From contig JAUSNQ010000087.1 in assembly GCA_030655595.1 (NCBI GenBank), positions 14,431-78,430 on the forward strand: a DNA stretch of 64,000 nt, written 5' to 3'. Below, piece after piece: positions 57,505 through 64,000 of this stretch (the stretch's first letter is position 1; each line of letters begins with the position of its first letter). This stretch comes from Paludibacter sp. Lineage in GTDB: Bacteria > Bacteroidota > Bacteroidia > Bacteroidales > Paludibacteraceae. The notes beneath the pieces were generated by a model, which saw only the letters and a program-made list of their open reading frames with translations, searched no databases and had not been told where the DNA came from. The translations under genes were made by a program, and so were the position numbers.

Positions 57505-58881
57505 ATGAAATCAACTAAGCGACTTTTATTTATTATTCCGGTTGTATTTTGTTTTTATTTGTCCGGTTGTGCAAAGGATAATAAAGATCCAAATTATTAT
57601 AATGATCAAGTTCGTCCAAAAGATCAGCAAAGCGTACTTCAACTCAAAGTCGACCCCATCCCAACGGTTCGCATTGGATTTATTGGTCTGGGGATGCGGG
57701 GTACACCGGCTGTAAAACGCTACACTTTCATCGAAGGTGTCGAAATCAAAGCATTGTGCGATTTAAATCAGGGTTATGTTGACCGTGCCCAAAAGAAGCT
57801 AACAGATAAAAATCTTCCAAAGGCAGATGAGTATGTCGGTGAAGATGCCTGGAAAAAGTTATGCGAAAGACCGGATATTGACTTAATATATATCTGCACA
57901 GATTGGCTTTCGCACGTTCCCATGGCCGTTTATGCGATGGAGCAGGGAAAACATGTCGCTATAGAGGTGCCTGCGGCTATGACGGTGAACGAATGCTGGG
58001 ATCTTGTCAATACAGCCGAAAGAACACAACGTCATTGTATGATGCTCGAAAATTGTTGTTACGATTTCTTCGAACTCACTACTCTGAATATGGCTCAACA
58101 AGGTGTGTTTGGCGAAATTGTACACGTCGAAGGAGCCTATATTCACGATTTACGGGAACTCAACTTCAACGAGTTTGGCGACTATGGTTATTATAATCAG
58201 TGGAGGTTGAAATACAACGAAGAACATACAGGAAATCCGTATCCCACGCATGGTTTGGGACCAGTTAGTCAAGTATTAAATATACATCGTGGCGACAAAA
58301 TGAATTACCTGGTTTCAGTTTCAAGTGGTCAGTTTGGTATGACTGAATACGCAAAAAACCGATTTGGAGAAAACTCCCCCGAAGCTCAAAAGAAGTATGC
58401 TAAGGGTGATATGAATACAACTATTATTCGCACCGAAAAAGGCAAAACCATGATGATTCAACATGATGTCACAAGCCCGCGTCCTTACAACCGGCTACAC
58501 ACCATCAGTGGAACCAACGGTTTCGCCCAAAAATATCCTGTTAAAAGTCTTGCTTTTGATCCTGATGCCCACAAGTCAATCACCCAAGTGCAGATGGACT
58601 CTCTTTTAAAACAATACGAACATCCATTTATTAAAGAGATAGGCGACCTGGCCCGAAAAGTTGGCGGTCATGGTGGAATGGATTTCATCATGGATTATCG
58701 CTTAATTTATTGTTTAAGAAATGGCCTGCCATTGGATCAGGATGTGTACGATGCAGCTGAATGGTCGTGCATAGTAGAATTGTCAGAGCAATCTGTTTTG
58801 AGTGGAGGACAGCCTGTGAAAATTCCCGATTTTACACGGGGAGATTGGAATAAATTGCCCGGATTGAAATTTGCTGAGTAG
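57505..58881 (+). CDS. GH109-type Gfo/Idh/MocA lipoprotein (possible alpha-N-acetylgalactosaminidase)
   Basis: A 458-residue lipoprotein, lipobox Cys22 (LSGC). Residues about 55-180 form an NAD-binding Rossmann fold ([25 protein letters not shown]), then the GH109-like blocks [33 protein letters not shown] and YPTHGLGPV (His249). GH109 enzymes use bound NAD to release alpha-linked GalNAc. Other Gfo/Idh/MocA oxidoreductases are a fallback, but export with a lipid anchor favours glycosidase over dehydrogenase. It starts 4 bases after the repressor stop, so it is in the same operon and probably regulated with the glycerophosphate genes. Confidence 0.8.
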   Translation: MKSTKRLLFIIPVVFCFYLSGCAKDNKDPNYYNDQVRPKDQQSVLQLKVDPIPTVRIGFIGLGMRGTPAVKRYTFIEGVEIKALCDLNQGYVDRAQKKLTDKNLPKADEYVGEDAWKKLCERPDIDLIYICTDWLSHVPMAVYAMEQGKHVAIEVPAAMTVNECWDLVNTAERTQRHCMMLENCCYDFFELTTLNMAQQGVFGEIVHVEGAYIHDLRELNFNEFGDYGYYNQWRLKYNEEHTGNPYPTHGLGPVSQVLNIHRGDKMNYLVSVSSGQFGMTEYAKNRFGENSPEAQKKYAKGDMNTTIIRTEKGKTMMIQHDVTSPRPYNRLHTISGTNGFAQKYPVKSLAFDPDAHKSITQVQMDSLLKQYEHPFIKEIGDLARKVGGHGGMDFIMDYRLIYCLRNGLPLDQDVYDAAEWSCIVELSEQSVLSGGQPVKIPDFTRGDWNKLPGLKFAE

Positions 58882-58889
58882 AAATGTGT

Positions 58890-60578
58890 TTCTTACCTGT
58901 AATGTCGTGGATGATAATCATGCTTCCTCTGATTTCCTCACAGAAGAACTTCAATGTTAAAACTTCATTTTTCCGAATCACGTTGGGATAAACATGAAAT
59001 ATTGCAGCAGCATTCCCGGAAAGAGTTGCCGTGCGACTCCCAATATCCGATGACTGAATATCTGCAGGACCGTTTACCTAAACCGTCATGTTATAATTCG
59101 GTTTATTAAAGTTGATAATCGGGTTGCTTTTCGTGCCCTCTGGTAAGACTATCTGATAAATCAGCGTATCGGGATGAAACGCCTGTGTGAACCTGTTGTT
59201 AATAATTAAATCGGTGAGTGAAGCATCATCAGCACTCCCGTATTGTTTAATTTCAAGTCTCGGGAGCATTTCAATTTCCGGGTATTCATTAGAAGCATAT
59301 TCCTGCTGACTATCGGTCGGATTTACGCTTGAAATTTTCATAGACAGTTTTTTGGTGCTTCTTATGGCATCCATTACCGGATTTCTGATATCCAGCACAA
59401 CGTCAGAACCTCGCTCCCATCTGCCAAGTTCATAACCTTCAGCAGGCTGTTGTGAAAACGTAACACCTGTTTCTGTCCAACTATTATCAGCCACAAAATT
59501 AGCTTTGTAATTCGTCCCTGCATCGCCGCTGCGAATCGAGAACATTTTAAAACTAACGTCTCCGATATGCTCAGTCAGTTCATTCAAATCGTATCTTATA
59601 AATGCTTCTCGTAAAAAACTGGTGCTGGTTGTAAGCTTGATGCCAAGTCTGTCTTCATGACCTTTGTTTGTATTTCCCTGATAATAGGTATCAACTTCAG
59701 GGTATATAATACGCACCTCCTGATTGCGGTCAAAATAATCAGTCAGATTATATACCCTTTCATTCAATGCTTTCATCTTTTCCAGCATATCGGTATAAGG
59801 TTCATAGTTGATTTTTACTATTCCCTTATTCCCATCGACATTCGAAGGGTCAACATTGGTGTATGTCGGATCATTGTCGGACAAGTACCCGAAAATATTG
59901 CGATCGTCTTTGTTGGCAGCCAGTTGTTTTGCCTGATTTTCGCAGTATTATTCAAAACCTTTCTCAAACACAAACATACTATTAAAAGGATATCCTGTAT
60001 GTCCGGGGAAAGTATGTGTGCGCCCCGAACCTTATCCGGTCATCCACCTTAAATAGATGGTATAGGTGAGTGGATCTGAGCTTTGATTGGGGTTGCTGGT
60101 AATCCTTTCGGTAGTTGACCAGCAACCTGCAGCATAAGATCCATGCTCTTTCAATAATGCTTTGGTGTCATTCATCCATTTGTTGGTGGTGCCAAACTTT
60201 TGTGTAAAAGTGCTTTTCGAAGCTGTTCCAGCTCCCTGTGAAACCGAATTCATCCCCTTGGTAATATTAAAACATCCATCCGGATCAATCACCCACCAGC
60301 GTCCATCAATTTCTTTTACATGAAAAAAAACGGTAGCAGTCGTTTGCTTGTCGGTTCTGCTGCCGTAAATATTGGTTTCTATTAACGGCTCGTTATCATA
60401 GAATCCCGGAAGTTGGCAGATTGTACGTGTCTGGTATGGTGCATATGCCCGGTCCGGTTTAGCTTTAGCTTTAGCATTGATGTAAAAAACCGTTTGCATT
60501 ACATTCAGTCTGGGCTGTTGCAAATGAAAAACTCACACATATTATAATTGAGATTAGAACTAAAAGTTGACTTTTCAT
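58890..60578 (-). pseudogene. Decayed GH50-like hydrolase with binding domain and T9SS tail
   Basis: An ATG at 60576-60578 begins a good signal peptide (MKSQLLVLISIII...) that leads out of frame near 60490, at an A run. The next frame holds the N-terminal module (FHVKEIDGRWWVIDPDG), related to the intact protein at 17723-19243, and stops at 60032-60034. The shifted frame continues SGRTHTFPGHTGYPF, has an in-frame stop at 59948-59950, and reaches GYLSDND where the catalytic DNE should be. The barrel centre is then missing and the sequence jumps to NKGIVKINYEPY...YFDR. After that come a CBM96/DNRLRE-like domain (IKLTTSTSFLREAFIRYDL), another stop at 59078-59080 and a T9SS-like tail (VYPNV, IIIHDITGKK) cut off beside the GH109 gene. 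A -7 box (60628-60635) survives. Confidence 0.85.
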
Positions 60579-60667
60579 TTGGGTGACTTTGTGTTTAATG
60601 ATTTTTTAAACAGGTAATTGTTCACTACAAAGTTAATAGATTTTATTTAAAATTGAGCATTTCCTTC

Positions 60668-60692
60668 GTACCCAGAGCAGGAACCGAACCAA
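60668..60692 (-). repeat. tRNA 3'-end fragment (possible attachment-site remnant)
   Basis: GTACCCAGAGC and, after a few mismatches, CGAACC match the T-arm and acceptor 3' end of tRNA-Leu at 61737-61820, in the same orientation. The T-stem is degraded and the remaining tRNA is absent. It flanks the CHRD gene on the other side from the tRNA, as an integration duplicate would. Confidence 0.5.
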
Positions 60693-60736
60693 CATATAAT
60701 TATCCCCATCTTCATTTCTTTAATCTATCTGTGAAT

Positions 60737-60770
60737 GTTACAACGATAAATTATTCTGTTGTAACTTTTT
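60737..60770 (+). terminator. Hairpin with T run in the CHRD gene leader
   Basis: GTTACAAC (60737-60744) pairs perfectly with GTTGTAAC (60758-60765) and is followed by TTTTT. It resembles an intrinsic terminator or attenuator on the plus strand, about 80 bases before the CHRD start. The stem is only half GC. Confidence 0.4.
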
Positions 60771-60852
60771 CCAACGAATAATGTCAACCTTTGCGGTGTA
60801 AGAATATTTACAACTGTGCCGTAAGTTGCGGCAAATTAAAAACTTAAAAAAA

Positions 60853-61647
60853 ATGAAAATGAAATTTTTTACGTCTATCGCTTTAGTTTTACTTATGCTG
60901 ATAGCTGTTTCGTGTGAAGAACCTGTTGTGCCACCCGAAACAATCACTTATGATTTAGAAGTTAGAAGTTTACTTGGCGTAAATGGTACGGTAACTTTTA
61001 CCGAAACATCAAGCACATCAGTAACTGTTGAAATCAACATTACAGGCGCTCCTGCGGGGACTCACCCTGCTGAGATTTGTAGTAATTCGGCTGTTGAAGG
61101 TGGCCCTACACTCGTGGTGTTGACTCCGGTTAATTCGGCAGGTAAAAGTACTACATTAACTTCGTCGATCACCTACCAACAAATCATTGCTCTTGATGGT
61201 TTTGTGCAGGTATACTTGAATGGTGAGTTGCCCAAAGAGGTTATTGCTATTGGCGATATAGGTGGCAACGTACTTACTACAACAAGCATTTCCTATCCAA
61301 TGTCAACAGCTGGATCATATGGTATTACCGGCACTGCATTGTTCCAAAAAAGAACTAATGGACATACTTTGGTAACTCTTAATATGAATGGCTTATTGTC
61401 GAACGCTTTTTATCCAGCCACTATTAATGTTGGCTCTATTGGAACCATTGGTGGTGGTGGTGTTAAGAAAGTATTGAATGATGTGGATGGTAATACCGGT
61501 AAAAGTTTTACCAATATCCGTAAATTGAACAACGAAGTACCCATTACTTACGACAATTGGTTGGTTTATGTGGGCTACATCAATGTTTATCATACCGAGA
61601 TTGATAATGCCAATATCATTTCGCAAGGAAATATCGGCGCAAACTAA
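60853..61647 (+). CDS. CHRD-domain-like lipoprotein
   Basis: 265 residues from the ATG at 60853, lipobox Cys21 (IAVSC). The first half (about 28-130) resembles a CHRD domain: GVNGTVTFTETSSTSVTVEI and GAPAGTHPAEICSNSAVEGG. A second, similar stretch from about residue 155 (GSYGITGTALFQKRTNGHTLVTL) suggests two tandem repeats. CHRD domains occur in exported bacterial proteins of mostly unknown role. It is a single gene closed by a strong terminator, and lies between a tRNA fragment and tRNA-Leu. An earlier TTG reading from 60826 is unlikely. Confidence 0.75.
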   Translation: MKMKFFTSIALVLLMLIAVSCEEPVVPPETITYDLEVRSLLGVNGTVTFTETSSTSVTVEINITGAPAGTHPAEICSNSAVEGGPTLVVLTPVNSAGKSTTLTSSITYQQIIALDGFVQVYLNGELPKEVIAIGDIGGNVLTTTSISYPMSTAGSYGITGTALFQKRTNGHTLVTLNMNGLLSNAFYPATINVGSIGTIGGGGVKKVLNDVDGNTGKSFTNIRKLNNEVPITYDNWLVYVGYINVYHTEIDNANIISQGNIGAN

Positions 61648-61690
61648 GCATTTAGTTTTCATGGGTAAAAGCCCTTTCTTATATTACTCA

Positions 61691-61727
61691 AAAAACCCTA
61701 ACTGTTTTATATTCAGTTAGGGTTTTT
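61691..61727. terminator. Bidirectional intrinsic terminator
   Basis: AAAAACCCTAACTG (61691-61704) pairs perfectly with CAGTTAGGGTTTTT (61714-61727), a 14-base stem with a 9-base loop and T runs in both directions. It ends the CHRD gene on the plus strand and tRNA-Leu on the minus strand. Confidence 0.9.
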
Positions 61728-61736
61728 CTTCCTATG

Positions 61737-61820
61737 TACCCAGAGCCGGGATCGAACCGGCATGGAAATGAATCCACTGGTGTTTGAGACCAGCGCGTCT
61801 ACCAATTCCGCCATCTGGGC
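61737..61820 (-). tRNA. tRNA-Leu (anticodon CAA)
   Basis: Minus-strand GCCCAGATGGCGGAATTGG starts the gene; the D-arm has GGTAGACGCG, the anticodon stem CTGGT/ACCAG holds loop CTCAAAC with anticodon CAA, a variable arm follows as expected for a class II tRNA, and the T-arm is GCCGG-TTCGATC-CCGGC. The acceptor stem has a G-U first pair. CCA is not encoded. It reads UUG leucine codons. Confidence 0.95.
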
Positions 61821-61969
61821 TTTTGTAGCGGGTGCAAAGGTAATAGATTTTTTTAATTTCTCAAGAATTTGTCAAAAATTCTTTCTTTTAAAAGAGTAAA
61901 TTCTTTGGAGCTTTCGTAAGTGCTTGAATAATTGGATTTTTAGGGTGTTATATTTCACATAATGGATTT

Positions 61970-62003
61970 TTTGTTGTGAGATTGTTTTTAAGTGCTAAAT
62001 TTG
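61970..62003 (+). promoter_or_regulatory. Promoter of the DUF4886 gene
   Basis: TTTG at 61970-61973 and TAAATTTG at 61996-62003 (22 bases apart), 35 bases before the ATG at 62039. Confidence 0.5.
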
Positions 62004-62038
62004 CAGATATTTTTTTCTACTATAACAAACAATTAAAC

Positions 62039-63727
62039 ATGAAAAAGCTTTTTTCAAACTATTTTGCCATCTATTTATTCGTATTTGTCTCTTTTGTTTC
62101 TAACCCCATTATTGCCCAAGATGTTATTCGTATCTTGGCTATTGGTAATAGTTTTTCGCAAGATGCCGCCGAATCGTATCTTGATGACTTAGCCAAAGCT
62201 GACGGAGTAAGGCTGATAGTTGGGAACATGTATATCGGGGGTTGTTCGCTCGAAACACACTGGAATAATGCGGCAGGCAGCATTGCAGCATACTCATATA
62301 GAAAGATTACGGAAGGAGATTCTGTAACACTGGCAAGCCAACTGTTAATCACTGCAATCAAGGATGAAGAGTGGGATATTATCACCTTCCAACAGGTGAG
62401 TCAAAGTTCCGGTCAGCTTACATCTTATTTTCCGTATCTGAATAATTTACTGCAGTATGTGAAAGCAGAGGCAACTAATCCGAATGTGAAATTCGCCCTG
62501 CATCAGACCTGGGCTTATGCTTCAAATTCAACACATTCGGGTTTTGTAAACTATAATAATAATCAGGAACAAATGTACCGGGCTATTGTTGAAACGGTAA
62601 ACAGTGCTGCAGCTCAGGTGAACATCGATATTATCATTCCGGCAGGAACTGCCATTCAAAATGGCAGAAGCAGCTATATCGGCGATAATTTCTGTCGCGA
62701 TGGTTACCACCTGAGTTATGGAATCGGGCGTTATACCGCGGCTTGTACCTGGTATGAGAAACTGCTTAACAGGCCTGTTGTTGGAAATTCATTCAAGCCG
62801 GCTGGCATGTCGGATGTTGAAGCTGAGATTGCACAGTACGCAGCCCATTTTGCGGTGACAAAACCAAACGATACAACTTCACTGGCCTATATTGAACCTC
62901 CGGTTTCAGTAGAATTGAGTTATCCTGTAAACATTGATTTTGGGTCAACTGCGACTCCTTTCCCATGGAATAACATGTCGGCTACTATCGAGAATTCTGC
63001 CATAACCGGCTTGACCGATATGGAAGGTAATTCAACGACAGTTTCCATCAAGATAAATGATAGTTTCGGAGGAATTAACACCAACGGCCCCACATCAACA
63101 TCCACGTCTTTAAATCTGCCTGCCGATGCGACCAGAGACAGCTTTTGGGGTAACGCTGCCGGTGTTTTCTCCGGTAAATCAGAAACAACAGGCGGTTTCC
63201 TGATTAGTGGATTGATATCTTCACGGGCTTATGACTTTCACATGTTTGCATCCAGAACCGGCACGAGTGATAACCGGGAAACTTATTATACTGTGACCGG
63301 GAAAGCGGAACAAACCCTGTTGTTAAATGCATCCAACAATACAAGTTCTGTGGCATCATTCAGCAATGTGATGCCTGCTGACGACGGAACTATACTCATC
63401 AAAATTGGCGCGGGAGCAAATAACAACAATGTAAATAAGTTCTTTTATATCAATTCAATGACCATTGCCCCATCTGCTGCTTCGGATTTAAAGAAGGTTG
63501 TTGATGTTGCAGTCAGTATATATCCTAATCCAGTCAAAAACCTTGCGATAATTGAATCTAAACAGGCATTCAGCAGGATTGAGGTGCTGGATATCACAGG
63601 AAAAAAAGTATTGGAAGAAAATAATTTATCTTCAAACAGAAAAGAAATTGACTTGACAACCCTGAAGGAGGGATATTATATCATCAGAATACAGGATCAG
63701 TGTTTTCCGTTGATAAAACATAAATAA
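62039..63727 (+). CDS. Secreted DUF4886 (SGNH-hydrolase-like) protein with T9SS tail
   Basis: 562 residues from the ATG at 62039; an upstream GTG at 61976 would overlap the promoter. The signal peptide is residues 1-26. DUF4886 (about 29-270) is an SGNH-like fold with Ser38 in IGNSFSQD and the Asp221/His224 pair in RDGYHLSYG, the expected esterase triad. Residues about 290-480 form a beta-sandwich (VNIDFGSTATPFPWNNMSA region), and the last 75 residues are a T9SS type A sorting domain (VDVAVSIYPNPVKN, EVLDITGKKVLEE). A surface deacetylase or esterase is plausible. It converges on the methyltransferase gene with a 2-base gap. Confidence 0.88.
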   Translation: MKKLFSNYFAIYLFVFVSFVSNPIIAQDVIRILAIGNSFSQDAAESYLDDLAKADGVRLIVGNMYIGGCSLETHWNNAAGSIAAYSYRKITEGDSVTLASQLLITAIKDEEWDIITFQQVSQSSGQLTSYFPYLNNLLQYVKAEATNPNVKFALHQTWAYASNSTHSGFVNYNNNQEQMYRAIVETVNSAAAQVNIDIIIPAGTAIQNGRSSYIGDNFCRDGYHLSYGIGRYTAACTWYEKLLNRPVVGNSFKPAGMSDVEAEIAQYAAHFAVTKPNDTTSLAYIEPPVSVELSYPVNIDFGSTATPFPWNNMSATIENSAITGLTDMEGNSTTVSIKINDSFGGINTNGPTSTSTSLNLPADATRDSFWGNAAGVFSGKSETTGGFLISGLISSRAYDFHMFASRTGTSDNRETYYTVTGKAEQTLLLNASNNTSSVASFSNVMPADDGTILIKIGAGANNNNVNKFFYINSMTIAPSAASDLKKVVDVAVSIYPNPVKNLAIIESKQAFSRIEVLDITGKKVLEENNLSSNRKEIDLTTLKEGYYIIRIQDQCFPLIKHK

Positions 63728-63729
63728 TA

Positions 63730-64000
63730 TCAAGAGTTTTCTAAGAATTCTTTCCGCTTGCCGGAAAAAACATCGTAGCGGTTGTACCAGCAGTCTAACG
63801 AACCATTGAGCAGTTTGACTTTCATGGCGGGTTTGAATCCGATTTTGTCTAACAAGCCGACTTCTGAACTGATTACCCAAGCCGAACAGCCTGCAAATTT
63901 GTGCTTCAGGGTTGTGCCCAATTCAGCGTAAATATTTTCAATATCAGCAGGGAAAATTCTTTCACCGTAAGGTGGATTGGTAACCAGCAAGCAGTGCTCA
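63730..64000 (-). CDS. RlmL-like 23S rRNA guanine-N2 methyltransferase, C-terminal part
   Basis: The last 90 codons of a gene that begins outside the window. The class I methyltransferase motif LLVTNPPYGER is at the edge of the window, followed by EIYAELGTTLK-like sequence (ENIYAELGTTLKHKF), WVISSEVGLLDKIGF and KLLNGSLDCWYNRYDV. This matches the THUMP-domain methyltransferase family including RlmL (m2G2445). It is a housekeeping gene and marks the edge of the accessory region. Confidence 0.88.
   Translation of the reverse strand, partial: EHCLLVTNPPYGERIFPADIENIYAELGTTLKHKFAGCSAWVISSEVGLLDKIGFKPAMKVKLLNGSLDCWYNRYDVFSGKRKEFLENS

Noticed and set aside
59078..60523. Two separate small genes (268 and 163 codons)
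   Set aside because: Both parts and the sequence between them align in order to one GH50-like protein with CBM96-like and T9SS regions; they are pieces of one broken gene.
60668..60692. A second tRNA gene
   Set aside because: Only the T-arm and acceptor 3' side are recognisable; the anticodon arm, D-arm and 5' acceptor strand are absent and the T-stem is mispaired.
1..64000. CRISPR array, prophage, insertion sequence or transposase
   Set aside because: No regularly spaced repeats, no transposase or integrase motifs and no terminal inverted repeats with target duplications were seen.

Overview
The window is AT-rich chromosomal DNA from a member of the Bacteroidota, most likely a Bacteroidales-type lineage. 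Supporting signs are three SusC/SusD pairs, a hybrid two-component system, an ECF sigma/FecR pair, BACON and DUF5689 surface lipoproteins, several type IX secretion (T9SS) C-terminal sorting domains and promoters of the TTTG/TAnnTTTG type. T9SS tails argue against Bacteroides in the strict sense. I cannot name the genus.

Layout. (1) Positions 1-11315, minus strand, form a small locus with a SusC carrying an STN signalling domain, SusD, two phosphodiester-glycosidase (NAGPA) proteins, a BACON/beta-helix lipoprotein and an alkaline phosphatase, but no ordinary glycoside hydrolase. (2) 11584-15033 holds two paralogous beta-helix proteins with T9SS tails and the remnant of a third. (3) 15236-33088 is a polysaccharide utilization locus: hybrid two-component sensor, SusC/SusD, two GH110-like beta-helix proteins, a GH50-like hydrolase and a GH3 enzyme. 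(4) 33327-34992 encodes FecR and its ECF sigma factor. (5) 35136-56543 is one minus-strand run: glpD, glpT, glpQ, susC, susD, DUF5689 and BACON lipoproteins, two calcineurin-like phosphoesterases, an FN3/T9SS protein and a second glpD, closed by a terminator. (6) 56736-58881, plus strand, holds a DeoR/GlpR-type repressor and a GH109-type protein. (7) 58890-64000 contains a decayed GH50-like gene, a CHRD lipoprotein, tRNA-Leu(CAA), a DUF4886/T9SS protein and the end of an RlmL-like methyltransferase.

How the genes may work together. Region 5 looks like a dedicated route for glycerophosphodiester material. SusC/SusD and surface lipoproteins would capture a polymer or oligomer, phosphoesterases and GlpQ would release glycerol-3-phosphate in the periplasm or outside, GlpT would import it in exchange for phosphate, and GlpD would oxidise it to DHAP. 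The divergent DeoR-type repressor has candidate operators between the two promoters, and its operon partner is a GH109-type protein, which suggests alpha-GalNAc substituents. Region 1 adds enzymes for sugar-1-phosphodiester bonds plus a phosphatase. Together these suggest use of phosphate-containing glycopolymers, for example teichoic-acid-like or phosphorylated capsular polymers. This is inference from gene content; no substrate is proven by the sequence.

Region 3 looks like a galactan-type locus under the hybrid sensor. The same pair of TTGTTCA repeats spaced by 22 bases lies upstream of its susC and of the beta-helix gene at 15033, and is a candidate operator. No insertion sequence, prophage, integrase or CRISPR array was seen.
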